From: Pandoraea communis
GTDB lineage: Bacteria; Pseudomonadota; Gammaproteobacteria; Burkholderiales; Burkholderiaceae
Assembly (NCBI RefSeq): GCF_902459745.1
Contig: NZ_CABPSJ010000004.1
Span: 620,001 to 684,000 of the forward strand
Direction of reading: 5' to 3'
Length of the DNA stretch: 64,000 nucleotides
The notes under the pieces are model-generated. The model did no database searches. It worked only from the letters and a program-made list of their open reading frames with translations, and was not told where the DNA came from. Within the stretch, counting starts at the first letter, position 1. Each line of letters opens with the position of its first letter. Below are positions 54,725 through 62,927 of this stretch, in pieces. A program made the position numbers and the translations under genes.

Positions 54725-55654
54725 TCAGCCTGCGGCGCGCATCAGATTGGCCACGGCCACGCGGCTCGCCGCCAGATCCCACGCGGCCGTGCCGACACTC
54801 TTCACGACGATCGGACGTGAGAAGTCCGGCGTCTGACCGAACGCCGTCGCCAGCGGGATCACCGTGTTCCAGTCGACGCCGGCGCGCATCAGGTCGCCGG
54901 CCTCGACCGACACGCCAACCGGATCGTCGACGTAGATCGTGCTGGCATCCAGCGTAGCCTTGCCGATTTCGGCCATCTCCGGCTTGAAGGCGCCCACGCC
55001 CACCACCACACGACCCGGCCGGCCCACCTCGTCGTAGACCGGTTCGAGGCTGGTCGTCACCGTGATCACAGCATCTACGGTTTCGGGGATGCGTAGCGGA
55101 TCGGCCGGGACGGCATTGGGGAAGGTTTCGCGCATCTCATTGCAGAACGCCTCGGCGATCGCGAGGCTCGTGCCTCGGACCAGTAGCCGGGCATCCGGGA
55201 AGATGGCCGCGATGGCCCGAACGTGATGGCGGGCCTGCGTGCCCGTGCCGTACATCAGAATCTCGCGCGGCGCATGCGGCAGGCAGGTACGAATGCCCAG
55301 CATCGTGACGGCGGCTGTGCGGCGGCCGGTCACTTCGGGGCCGTCGAGCAGGGCCAGCGTCCTGCCCGTGACGGCATCCAGCACGGTGACCTGACCGTTG
55401 ATGGTCGGCAGGCCGCGCCCGGTATTGGCTGGCACCACGGTGATCAGCTTGTGGGCGACAAGATCGTCGGCCACGGCCGGCATGCTGAGCATCACACCCT
55501 GCTGCATCGGCACGACCAGCCGCTCGGGACTGGCGATCTTGCCGGCGGTGTACTCGATCATGGCGTCGCGCACCGCGTCGAGCAGGGTGGGGTAGTCGAG
55601 CAGACGGGCGGTCTGTGCCTGATCGCAGACGGCGAGGGTTTCAGTAGCGGACAT
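54725..55654 (-). CDS. Ornithine cyclodeaminase/mu-crystallin family (delta1-pyrroline-2-carboxylate reductase-like)
   Basis: A 309-residue NAD(P)-binding protein. The Rossmann motif appears as ILMYGTGTQARHHVRAIAAIFPDA near residues 125-148; TGRRTAAVTMLGIRTC and GVGAFKPEMAEI are OCD-family blocks. Start at MSATETLAV. Members of this family next to an enolase-superfamily gene include Pyr2C reductases of hydroxyproline catabolism, which fits the operon, but true ornithine cyclodeaminase cannot be excluded from sequence alone. Confidence 0.88.
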   Translation of the reverse strand: MSATETLAVCDQAQTARLLDYPTLLDAVRDAMIEYTAGKIASPERLVVPMQQGVMLSMPAVADDLVAHKLITVVPANTGRGLPTINGQVTVLDAVTGRTLALLDGPEVTGRRTAAVTMLGIRTCLPHAPREILMYGTGTQARHHVRAIAAIFPDARLLVRGTSLAIAEAFCNEMRETFPNAVPADPLRIPETVDAVITVTTSLEPVYDEVGRPGRVVVGVGAFKPEMAEIGKATLDASTIYVDDPVGVSVEAGDLMRAGVDWNTVIPLATAFGQTPDFSRPIVVKSVGTAAWDLAASRVAVANLMRAAG

Positions 55655-55757
55655 GGGGCGGGGCTGGGCTTTGTCGGTGTATGGCGTCACGCCATCCATT
55701 GCGGGGCCGGCGCGTGTGCTTGTGGTGCACGCGGGGCGCGGCCGCCTGCAACAGACG

Positions 55758-56486
55758 TCAGTGGCTGCGAATGTCGGAGAGAAACGCCTGCGCGCGCGGG
55801 TGTTTCGGGGCGGTAAAGAACGTTTGCGGATCGGCGCGCTCGAGTAGCGTGCCGCCGTCCATGAACCAGATGGTGTCGGCCACGTCGCGCGCGAACTTCA
55901 TCTCGTGGGTGACGCAGACCATCGTCATGCCCTCGCGCGCGAGATCCTTCATGACGGCCAGCACTTCGCCGACCATCTCCGGATCGAGCGCACTGGTCGG
56001 CTCGTCGAACAGCATCACCGGCGGCTTCATCGCCAGCGCGCGGGCAATCGCCACGCGTTGTTGCTGGCCGCCCGAGAGTTGGCCGGGATGCGCGTCGGCC
56101 TTGTGGGCCATGTTCACGCGCTCGAGAATCGCGTGCGCTTCGTCAATGGCGGTCTTGCGGTCGATGTCACCGACCCACAGCGGCGCGGCAACGACGTTCT
56201 CGAGCACCGACAGGTGGGGAAACAGGTTGAACTGCTGGAACACGAAGCCGACGTGGCTGCGGAAGCGGTTCAGATCGAGGCCGCGGGCATGGATGTCCTG
56301 ACCGTCGACGCTGATCTGGCCGTTGTCGATCTCTTCGAGACGGTTGATGGTGCGGATCATCGTCGACTTGCCGGAGCCCGACGGGCCACACACCACCACG
56401 ACTTCACCGCGACGGACTTCGGCGTCGATGTCGCGCAGCGCATGGTAGTCGCCGTACCACTTATTGACCTTGGAGAAGCGGATCAT
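55758..56486 (-). CDS. Polar amino-acid ABC transporter ATP-binding protein
   Basis: A 242-residue GlnQ/HisP-type ATPase. Walker [10 protein letters not shown] (35-43), signature [15 protein letters not shown] (about 136), Walker [15 protein letters not shown] (about 157), H-loop VCVTHEM. Its ATG overlaps the upstream permease stop by 4 bp. It energises the two-permease PAAT importer encoded just before it. Confidence 0.95.
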   Translation of the reverse strand: MIRFSKVNKWYGDYHALRDIDAEVRRGEVVVVCGPSGSGKSTMIRTINRLEEIDNGQISVDGQDIHARGLDLNRFRSHVGFVFQQFNLFPHLSVLENVVAAPLWVGDIDRKTAIDEAHAILERVNMAHKADAHPGQLSGGQQQRVAIARALAMKPPVMLFDEPTSALDPEMVGEVLAVMKDLAREGMTMVCVTHEMKFARDVADTIWFMDGGTLLERADPQTFFTAPKHPRAQAFLSDIRSH

Positions 56487-57232
56487 GAAGGAACTCCCTG
56501 GCGGCGCGCGCTGCGTGCTCGCACGGATGACGGCTTACGGGCGCCGGCCGCCGAACGTCGCGCGGCGATGCGCGCTTCGAGCCGGCGGGCAAACTGGGTA
56601 ATCGAGAAGCACAGCACGAAGTACACGATGGAAAGCAGGAAGTAGACCTTGAACGGCTCCGTGAGCAGCGCGTTGTTGACCTGGCTGGCCGCATACGTCA
56701 GTTCTTGCACACCGATGATGAAGCCGAGCGAGGTGTCCTTGAGCGCCGTGACGAACTGGCCGACCATACTCGGCAGCATGTTGTAGAGCGCTTGCGGCAG
56801 CACTATGCGGCGCATGCGAACGTGGTAGCTCATGCCGAGGGCCTGAGCCGCTTCGGTCTGCCCCTTGGGCAGAGCCTCGATGCCGGCGCGCACGATCTCG
56901 GCGAGATACACCGCCTCGAAGATCACCAGTGTGCAGGCCATCGTGGTGAAGCCCGCCACCGGGCGGCCGACGATCGCCGGCAACACGAAGTACGCGCCAA
57001 AGACCAGCATCACCAGCGGAATGCTGCGCACCAGATACCGGAAGCCGATGGCCGGCCGGCGGATCCAGGCGAACGGACTCAACTGGGCCAGCGCCAGCAC
57101 GATGCTCAGCGGAAACGCCAGGCCGATGCCGATGATCGACAGCAGTACGGTGGCGGCGAGGCCGCCCAGCGGGCCGTTCGGATACGCGCCGATGAGCAGC
57201 AGCACGCCGTAGTCGCGCAAGATGTCGAGCAT
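56483..57232 (-). CDS. Amino-acid ABC transporter permease (second)
   Basis: A 249-residue HisM/GlnP-type permease with about five membrane segments. The EAA loop is seen as [31 protein letters not shown] (about 118-148). The C-terminus is an Arg/Ala-rich tail of about 25 residues. Starts 3 bp after the first permease. Confidence 0.94.
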   Translation of the reverse strand: MLDILRDYGVLLLIGAYPNGPLGGLAATVLLSIIGIGLAFPLSIVLALAQLSPFAWIRRPAIGFRYLVRSIPLVMLVFGAYFVLPAIVGRPVAGFTTMACTLVIFEAVYLAEIVRAGIEALPKGQTEAAQALGMSYHVRMRRIVLPQALYNMLPSMVGQFVTALKDTSLGFIIGVQELTYAASQVNNALLTEPFKVYFLLSIVYFVLCFSITQFARRLEARIAARRSAAGARKPSSVRARSARRQGVPS

Positions 57233-57235
57233 GGC

Positions 57236-57934
57236 TTACCTCCCCGGCAGGCGCGTGCGGCGCGCAACGACCGCACCCAGCCACATCAACGACAGGGCGA
57301 TCACGACGTAGATGGCCGTACTGATGCCGAACACGTCGAACGTCAGGAACGTGCGGTTGGCGATGTCCTTGGTCACATATGTGAGTTCGACCACGCCGAT
57401 CACCATCGCCAGGCTCGTCGTCTTGACCAGCAGGATGCTGCCCGAGACGAGCGGCGGAATGGCATGACGCATCGCCTGCGGCAGCACCACGCGGCGCATC
57501 GAGCCGAGATAGCTCAGACCGATGGCGCGGGCGGCTTCGTGCTGGCCCCACGGCACGCTGCGCAAACCGCTGCGGATGTCTTCGGAAATGTAGGCGCCGT
57601 AGTACAGCGCGATGGCCACGACCGACAGGTAAAACTCGCCATGGTTGGCGTTGAGCCAGTCCTGCACGACATCGGGCAGCAACTGCGGCACACCGAAGTA
57701 CCACAGGAAAATGTGGACCAGCGGCGGCACGTTGCGCTGGTATTCGACGAACACAACCACCAGCCATTCGAGCACACGCACACGCGTCATGCGTAGCGTG
57801 GCGAGCACAATGCCCACGAGGAACGCCGTCGCCCAACTGGCGATCGCGAGCACCAGGGTGCCCGCGACGCCTTGCAGCAGCAAATGCCCGTTCTCGCCGG
57901 TGAGGATCGTTTGAAACGCGGACAGGGTGCTCAC
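57236..57934 (-). CDS. Amino-acid ABC transporter permease (first)
   Basis: A 232-residue permease of the same family. EAA loop RSVPWGQHEAARAIGLSYLGSMRRVVLPQAM near 115-145. Segments such as VEYQRNVPPLVHIFLWYFGVPQLLP are typical of GltJ/AapQ-like subunits. It follows the binding-protein gene by 54 bp. Two different permeases imply a heterodimeric channel. Confidence 0.94.
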   Translation of the reverse strand: MSTLSAFQTILTGENGHLLLQGVAGTLVLAIASWATAFLVGIVLATLRMTRVRVLEWLVVVFVEYQRNVPPLVHIFLWYFGVPQLLPDVVQDWLNANHGEFYLSVVAIALYYGAYISEDIRSGLRSVPWGQHEAARAIGLSYLGSMRRVVLPQAMRHAIPPLVSGSILLVKTTSLAMVIGVVELTYVTKDIANRTFLTFDVFGISTAIYVVIALSLMWLGAVVARRTRLPGR

Positions 57935-57988
57935 GGGATACGCCGCTGAAGAGCACTCAGATGGGGCGGTCGGACCATGGCCGTCACG

Positions 57989-58816
57989 TCAGCCCTTGAT
58001 CGGCTGGATCGTGAATGTGCGCTGCAGCTTGTACTGCGAGCCGTTGCCGAGCCACTTGTCGAAAATCTGGCGCGCTTCTCCCGACGTTTCCAAGCCGTGT
58101 AACGCATCGTTGACGGCTTTGAGCATGCCCGGCTCGGTCTTGCGCACGCCGATGCCCCACACTTCCTGGCCCACCGGCGGCTCCACCGTCTTGAACTTGC
58201 CGGCATTGGCGCCGAGCTTACTGATCAGACGGCGCGAGACCACTTCCGACACGCTGAACGCATCGACCTTGCCCTGCACTAGCGCCATGAAGGCCGTTGG
58301 CGTGTCTTCGAAACCGACCAGCGTTGCCTGCGGCACCGTCTTGCGAACGAAGCCCTCGGTGATGCCACCCTTGGTGAAGCTCACGCGCTTGCCGTTCAGG
58401 TCGGTGGCGCTTTTGTAGCCCTTGTCGGCACGTACCACCAGCTTGTGCTCGCTCACGTAATAGCCGTCGCTGAACGCGACCTGTTCGGCACGCTGCGGCG
58501 AGTAGCCCAGGCCGGCGACCAGCAGGTCGAGACGGCCTTGCTGCAATTCGGGAATGCGGGCTTCGATGGCCACCGGACGCACTTCCGCCTTCACGCCAAG
58601 CTGTTTGGCAACGGCATTGCACATGTCGACGTCGTAGCCGACCACCTCCCGGTTCGGGGCCGTATAACCATAGGGCTCGAACGTGGCGAGCACGCCGCAC
58701 GTCAGCGTGCCGCGCGCCTTCACGTCAGACAACTGATCGGCCGAGGCGGCGCTACTCGCGCTCAAGAAGCCGCACGCACCGAGTACTGCTACCAGTAAAC
58801 GCGTCTTGAACTGCAT
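57989..58816 (-). CDS. Amino-acid ABC transporter periplasmic binding protein
   Basis: A 275-residue family-3 solute-binding protein. A Sec signal (MQFKTRLLVAVLGACGFLSASSAASA) precedes DQLSDVKARGTLTCGVLATFEPYGYTAPNREVVGYDVDMCNAVAKQLGVKAEVRPV, the canonical opening. The GKRVSFTKGGI hinge region is clear. First gene of the operon binding protein - permease - permease - ATPase - Pyr2C reductase-like - enolase-superfamily, divergent from the FadR-type regulator. Confidence 0.94.
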   Translation of the reverse strand: MQFKTRLLVAVLGACGFLSASSAASADQLSDVKARGTLTCGVLATFEPYGYTAPNREVVGYDVDMCNAVAKQLGVKAEVRPVAIEARIPELQQGRLDLLVAGLGYSPQRAEQVAFSDGYYVSEHKLVVRADKGYKSATDLNGKRVSFTKGGITEGFVRKTVPQATLVGFEDTPTAFMALVQGKVDAFSVSEVVSRRLISKLGANAGKFKTVEPPVGQEVWGIGVRKTEPGMLKAVNDALHGLETSGEARQIFDKWLGNGSQYKLQRTFTIQPIKG

Positions 58817-58928
58817 GTTCTTTCTCCAGATGGGTCGCTGTCGCGCTTTTTTGGTTCATTAAGGGAACCAAAATGCTGAAAGGTGGAAGGAATTTCAGTC
58901 GATGCGAGGTATCTGGATTGGATGCTAG

Positions 58929-59149
58929 ACCAAATTGGACTTGTAATCAACCAGTCAAAAATAAAAACACTCTCTCGAGAGCGGTAACCGGAAATCGGTG
59001 AAATATGGTGGATTGGGCAAAGATAGTGCAATAGTGACGAGTTTCTGGCTGTATGCGAAATGCGGTGATAGGCGTGCGGTGGGTCCTGTTACACCGTGCG
59101 GGCCCCTTGGAATTGGTCGAATTTGGGCTATTATTCTGACCAGATTGGT
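58929..59149. promoter_or_regulatory. Paired operator candidates ACCARATTGG in divergent promoter region
   Basis: ACCAAATTGG (58929-58938) and ACCAGATTGGT (59139-59149) share GACCARATTGG; the second is a perfect ACCA-N3-TGGT palindrome. Each lies 113 bp from one gene start (58816 and 59262), symmetric about the gap. A further TTGGTC half-site is at 59113-59118. Likely sites for the divergent FadR-type regulator. The 445-bp gap (58817-59261) contains no gene. Confidence 0.5.
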
Positions 59150-59261
59150 AATGTGGTGTGGCGAGCGTTCGCCATGGGTCGGGCGGACTGGCGGCCCGCC
59201 GGATCGGCCTCGGCTGCGCGAGCGCGCCTCGCAGACAGATCAACAGATGAAGGGGGGAGTT

Positions 59262-60002
59262 ATGACGTCAGCACGTCCCGAACTGGACGGCGAGTTTCGG
59301 CCGTTGCAGATCTATCAGCAAGTGTCGGAAAAGATTCGCGCAGAGATTCGCGCTGGCCGGTTTGCGCCCGAGGCGCGTCTGCCGTCCGAGCGTGAGTTGG
59401 CTTCCCGGTTCGGTGTCGGCCGACCCGCGGTGCGCGAAGCGATCGGTGCGCTCCAGAACGAAGGGCTGGTCGTTACGCGTCGCAACTCGGGCACTTACGT
59501 CGTGCCGGGCGCAGCGCAGATCCTTGCTACAAGCCCGGCGAGCGGCTCGGCGTATGACGTGGACGCGGATTTCAGCCCGACATCGACGCTCGATGCCCGC
59601 CTGATCCTGGAGCCGGCGATCGCCCGCAAGGCCGCAAGCCAAGGTAAGCGAGACCGCATGGCCGAGCAGTTCCTCGATCAGATGGAAACCATTCAGGACA
59701 TCAGCGACCCGGAGCAACGTGCGCTGTGGAACAACAGCGACCGGCTGTTCCATCGGCAACTCGCGATCATGACCGGCGACGCCCTGCTCGTGCGCATTGC
59801 CGAAGAAGTGGCAAAAACGATGGATCAGGCACTGTGGAAGCGGATCAAGGACGACGGCATTTACGATGCCAATCGCATCCATCTCTATGCGGCGGAGCAT
59901 CGCATGATCTACGAGGCGATTGTGCAACGCGATGCCGAGAGCGCGGGGTTCTATGTCGAGCAGCATATTCAGCGAGTGCGTCGCGATATTGCGCCGAAGT
60001 GA
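59262..60002 (+). CDS. GntR/FadR-type (FCD) regulator of the amino-acid uptake operon
   Basis: A 246-residue regulator. The winged HTH (FAPEARLPSERELASRFGVGRPAVREAIGALQNEGLVVTRRNSGTYV) is textbook; the FCD domain from about 105 has LDARLILEPAIARKAA and a His-rich C-terminal helix region (NRIHLYAAEHRMIYEAI), consistent with a metal-bound effector pocket. GGGGGGAG precedes ATG 59262. It is divergent from the binding-protein gene, so it very likely controls the ABC/catabolic operon. Confidence 0.92.
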   Translation: MTSARPELDGEFRPLQIYQQVSEKIRAEIRAGRFAPEARLPSERELASRFGVGRPAVREAIGALQNEGLVVTRRNSGTYVVPGAAQILATSPASGSAYDVDADFSPTSTLDARLILEPAIARKAASQGKRDRMAEQFLDQMETIQDISDPEQRALWNNSDRLFHRQLAIMTGDALLVRIAEEVAKTMDQALWKRIKDDGIYDANRIHLYAAEHRMIYEAIVQRDAESAGFYVEQHIQRVRRDIAPK

Positions 60003-60100
60003 GCGTCGGAAGCTGGGGGGCGAGTTTCTCGAAATGGTGTGTGGAGCCGGTGTCAAGCTCGAAAAAATGCACCTCAGAGGTGTGAAAGCGGGTTTCGATC
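60001..60100 (-). repeat. Dispersed ~100-bp repeat, copy L (inverted)
   Basis: The reverse complement of 60001-60100 aligns with 62059-62156 with one short gap and roughly 80% identity by eye; the shared cores include CACCTCTG-GGTGCATTTT and CACCATTTCGAG. Copy L begins exactly at the regulator stop codon. With copy R it flanks the chemoreceptor gene as an inverted pair. Confidence 0.75.
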
Positions 60101-60214
60101 AGGTCTCCGGCGACGCCGAATCCCGACGGCCCTTGAATCGTCTTGATGAGTGGCGACGGCGGTGTGCGCAAGAATTGATTCGCGACCAGGGTGACCTGAA
60201 TTTCCTCGCGGCGC
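60100..60214 (-). pseudogene. Fragment of a duplicated yaiI (DUF188) gene
   Basis: The minus strand is about 95% identical by eye to part of the intact yaiI at 62505-62650 (encoding [20 protein letters not shown] and on to PSGF-VA). The fragment lacks both gene ends. It also has a 30-bp internal deletion between two GCCG repeats, which joins GVA to GDL. No start or function remains. Directly followed by repeat copy L. Confidence 0.8.
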
Positions 60215-60217
60215 AGC

Positions 60218-60248
60218 AAAAAAAGCCCGCCGATTGGCGGGCTTTTTT
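60218..60248. terminator. Bidirectional intrinsic terminator
   Basis: AAAAAA-GCCCGCC (60218-60231) pairs with GGCGGGC-TTTTTT (60236-60248), loop GATT. It ends the FadR-type gene (+) and the chemoreceptor gene (-). Confidence 0.88.
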
Positions 60249-60298
60249 CGTGTGTCGCCGCAGACGAACGGCCGACTAAAGCACGGAGTGCCGTGTGC

Positions 60299-61924
60299 TC
60301 AGGCCACCAACCTCAACGCGTTGTCTTGTGCCAGCGCCGGTTCGTCCCGGCGCGGCCCCGTACTGCGCGCGCCGATGCCATCGGCACGCAACCTGAAGAA
60401 CGCGGCCGTGCTGGCCAGCGCTTGCGCCTGTTCCTGAAGCGCTCGGGCCGCAGCGGCCGACTGCTCGACAAGCGCCGCGTTCTGTTGCAGCCCCTGATCC
60501 ATTTCATTGACGGCGATGCTGACCTGCCCCACGCCCTGGCTCTGCTCCCGCGAAGCTGCAGTGATCTCGTCCATGATGGCGCGCACGCGGCTCACTGCAT
60601 CGATGATCTCGCTCATCGTCGCACCGGCCTGCTGCACCTGCCCGGCACCCGTGGCGATGCGCTGCGTCGAGTTTTCGATCAGTTCCTTGATTTCCTTGGC
60701 TGCCGCCGACGAGCGCTGTGCAAGCGTGCGCACTTCGCCAGCCACCACGGCGAAACCGCGGCCCTGCTCGCCTGCACGTGCCGCCTCGACGGCCGCGTTC
60801 AGCGCCAGGATGTTGGTCTGGAACGCAATGCCCTCGATCATCGACGTAATCTCCGAAATCGCCGCCGAGCCTTTGCTGATCTCGTCCATCGTACTGACCA
60901 CCGACGACACCACGTCATGCCCCTTGCGCGCAATGCCCGAGGCGGACGACGACAGTTCGCTCGCCCGCTCAGCGTTCTCCGCATTCTGACGTACCGTGCT
61001 GGCCAACTCCTCCGCACTCGACGCGGTCTCTTCCACCGAGGCCGCCTGCCCTTCGGTGCGTGCCGACAGGTCGGCATTGCCCGCTGCAACTTCACGCGTG
61101 GCGTTGGCAATGGCAACGCTGCCGTCGCGAATCGACTCGACGGTGTGCGTCAGGCTCGCCTGCATCGCCACCAATCCTTGCAGCATGCGGCCCATCTCGT
61201 CTTGCGAGCGCACCTGGATGTCGTGGGTCAGGTCACCATGCGCAATGGCTTCGAAGTGCCCGATCGCTTCATTGACAGGCCCCAGGATTGCGCGGCGGAG
61301 CATCAGCCAGCTAAGGGCCGCCGCGAGCACACCGATCAGGATCGCAACGATGCTGCCAGCGCGAAACAATTGATAGTGGCTCTGTGCGGCGTCGAAGGTC
61401 TCCTTCGCCTGATTCAATTGATAGGTCTTGAGCGCCTGCGCAGCCGTCTGCATACGGGTGTAGATGGTGCCGACGTTCACCATCAGCTTGAGGATCTCGT
61501 CACGATCTCCACGCACGGTCGCTTCGCGGAACTGCGTCAGCACGTCTTCAGTGGCACGATACTGCGTGGTTACCTCAGCGGCCAGCTTGTCTTCGCCGGC
61601 GTCGCGCGGCAAGCTCAGGTAGCGGGCCCAAGCCTCTTCTGCGCCGGTGGCCACTTCTTTTTCCTTCGTATACATGAGCTTCGCATCGTCCGAACCCGGA
61701 TTGATTGCCGCCCGGTCCAGCGACGTGCGCTGGCGGCCAACCAGGATCGTCATCTCTCCCACAGCAATGGACTTGGGCATTTGTTCAGCGTAAGTAACGC
61801 GATTGGCGTCGTTACTGTCGTGCATACCGACGAGGCCGAAAGCACCGATGGCGATCAGCAGTACGCCGAGAAATGCCATCGAAGCGGCCAGGCGGCCGTT
61901 TATTGAAAGACGGGAGAACCGCAT
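60299..61924 (-). CDS. Methyl-accepting chemotaxis protein
   Basis: A 541-residue receptor. TM1 at about 12-34 ([22 protein letters not shown]), a periplasmic four-helix-bundle sensor (about 35-188), TM2 at about 189-210, HAMP ([23 protein letters not shown]), then the signalling domain with hairpin tip [32 protein letters not shown]. It has no CheR-tethering NWETF pentapeptide at the end (ends LRLVA). Start at 61924 with AAGGA upstream. The ligand is not predictable. Confidence 0.95.
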   Translation of the reverse strand: MRFSRLSINGRLAASMAFLGVLLIAIGAFGLVGMHDSNDANRVTYAEQMPKSIAVGEMTILVGRQRTSLDRAAINPGSDDAKLMYTKEKEVATGAEEAWARYLSLPRDAGEDKLAAEVTTQYRATEDVLTQFREATVRGDRDEILKLMVNVGTIYTRMQTAAQALKTYQLNQAKETFDAAQSHYQLFRAGSIVAILIGVLAAALSWLMLRRAILGPVNEAIGHFEAIAHGDLTHDIQVRSQDEMGRMLQGLVAMQASLTHTVESIRDGSVAIANATREVAAGNADLSARTEGQAASVEETASSAEELASTVRQNAENAERASELSSSASGIARKGHDVVSSVVSTMDEISKGSAAISEITSMIEGIAFQTNILALNAAVEAARAGEQGRGFAVVAGEVRTLAQRSSAAAKEIKELIENSTQRIATGAGQVQQAGATMSEIIDAVSRVRAIMDEITAASREQSQGVGQVSIAVNEMDQGLQQNAALVEQSAAAARALQEQAQALASTAAFFRLRADGIGARSTGPRRDEPALAQDNALRLVA

Positions 61925-62022
61925 GGTGTGTCCTTGCACTTTCCCGAACGTAGGGACGTCCGGAGGATTGGAGGATATCTGCAGCGCAGGGGCATTCGTT
62001 CGAAACCACCTGCATTCGAGGG

Positions 62023-62049
62023 TTTACGGCGATATATTAAATATATTTA
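62023..62049 (-). promoter_or_regulatory. Sigma-28 (FliA-type) promoter for the chemoreceptor
   Basis: On the minus strand TAAA, 15 nt, GCCGTAAA (consensus TAAA-N15-GCCGATAA). -35 TAAA is at 62049-62046 and -10 at 62030-62023. It lies about 100 bp upstream of the chemoreceptor ATG, as expected for flagellar class III genes. The spacer is the AT-rich part of the 520-bp gap 61925-62444. Confidence 0.7.
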
Positions 62050-62058
62050 GGAGCGCCC

Positions 62059-62156
62059 TGACGAAATCCATTTCCGCACCTCTGCGGTGCATTTTCCGGC
62101 TTGACACTGACCCCACGCACCATTTCGAGCAAGTCGAGCCCCCAGCTTTCGACGCA
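62059..62156 (+). repeat. Dispersed ~100-bp repeat, copy R
   Basis: Plus-strand partner of the copy at 60001-60100 (roughly 80% identity, one short gap). It starts 10 bp from the sigma-28 promoter and ends about 290 bp before yaiI. No coding potential is conserved between the copies. The remainder of the gap (62157-62444) shows no gene. Confidence 0.75.
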
Positions 62157-62444
62157 GATGGCAAAGGTGGTCGTCTTTTGGGCTTTAACCACGCGGCTCC
62201 ATTGTGGGAGTGCTAAGAGATGCTGGCGTTGTCCGTCAACGACTTATTTTGTCAACCTGCGGGTGTGTACTTCGGGGCGACGGCAAGCGTGAATGTGGGG
62301 AGCCTGGTGGCGGCCGCGCACGGCATTGCGGACGGCGACCTGCTTTTTTGCAAACGGGGGCGTGCCGAAGCGTAAATTCCCGGCGCTGCGGAAGATCAAC
62401 GATGGCTTATGATGACTTCTCCAACGCTTTCGAAGTCACCCAAA

Positions 62445-62927
62445 ATGCAAGTTTTCGTCGACGCCGACGCCTGTCCCGCCGTCATCAAGGAAATTCTGTT
62501 TCGCGCGGCGCGCCGCGAGGAAATTCAGGTCACCCTGGTCGCGAATCAATTCTTGCGTACACCGCCGTCGCCATTCATCAAGACGATTCAGGTGCCGTCG
62601 GGATTCGACGTCGCCGACGCGCGCATCGTCGAATTGGTCACTGCCGGAGACCTGGTGATTACCGGGGATATCCCGCTCGCGGCGGCGGTGCTCGACAAGG
62701 GCGGGAATGCGCTCGATCCGCGAGGGAGCTGGTTCTCGCCAGACAATATCCGGGAACGTTTGTCCGTTCGCGACATGATGGATCAGCTTCGCATCGCCGG
62801 CATCGACACGGGCGGACCCGCGCCCTTCAGCCCCCGCGACGGCAAAGCGTTTGCGGGGGAGTTCGATCGCTTCCTCACTCGTTATCGCGCATCGGGCAAC
62901 GCCATCAAAAGAACATCTCAAGATTGA
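62445..62927 (+). CDS. yaiI: YaiI/DUF188 family protein
   Basis: A 160-residue conserved hypothetical protein. The family start [17 protein letters not shown] (acidic VDADACP motif, residues 5-11, resembling PIN/NYN-like metal sites), [54 protein letters not shown] and [14 protein letters not shown] all match E. coli YaiI. Start 62445 follows the family; ATGs at 62409/62412 are possible. It overlaps the convergent neighbour by 23 bp at its 3' end. Function unknown. Confidence 0.93.
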   Translation: MQVFVDADACPAVIKEILFRAARREEIQVTLVANQFLRTPPSPFIKTIQVPSGFDVADARIVELVTAGDLVITGDIPLAAAVLDKGGNALDPRGSWFSPDNIRERLSVRDMMDQLRIAGIDTGGPAPFSPRDGKAFAGEFDRFLTRYRASGNAIKRTSQD

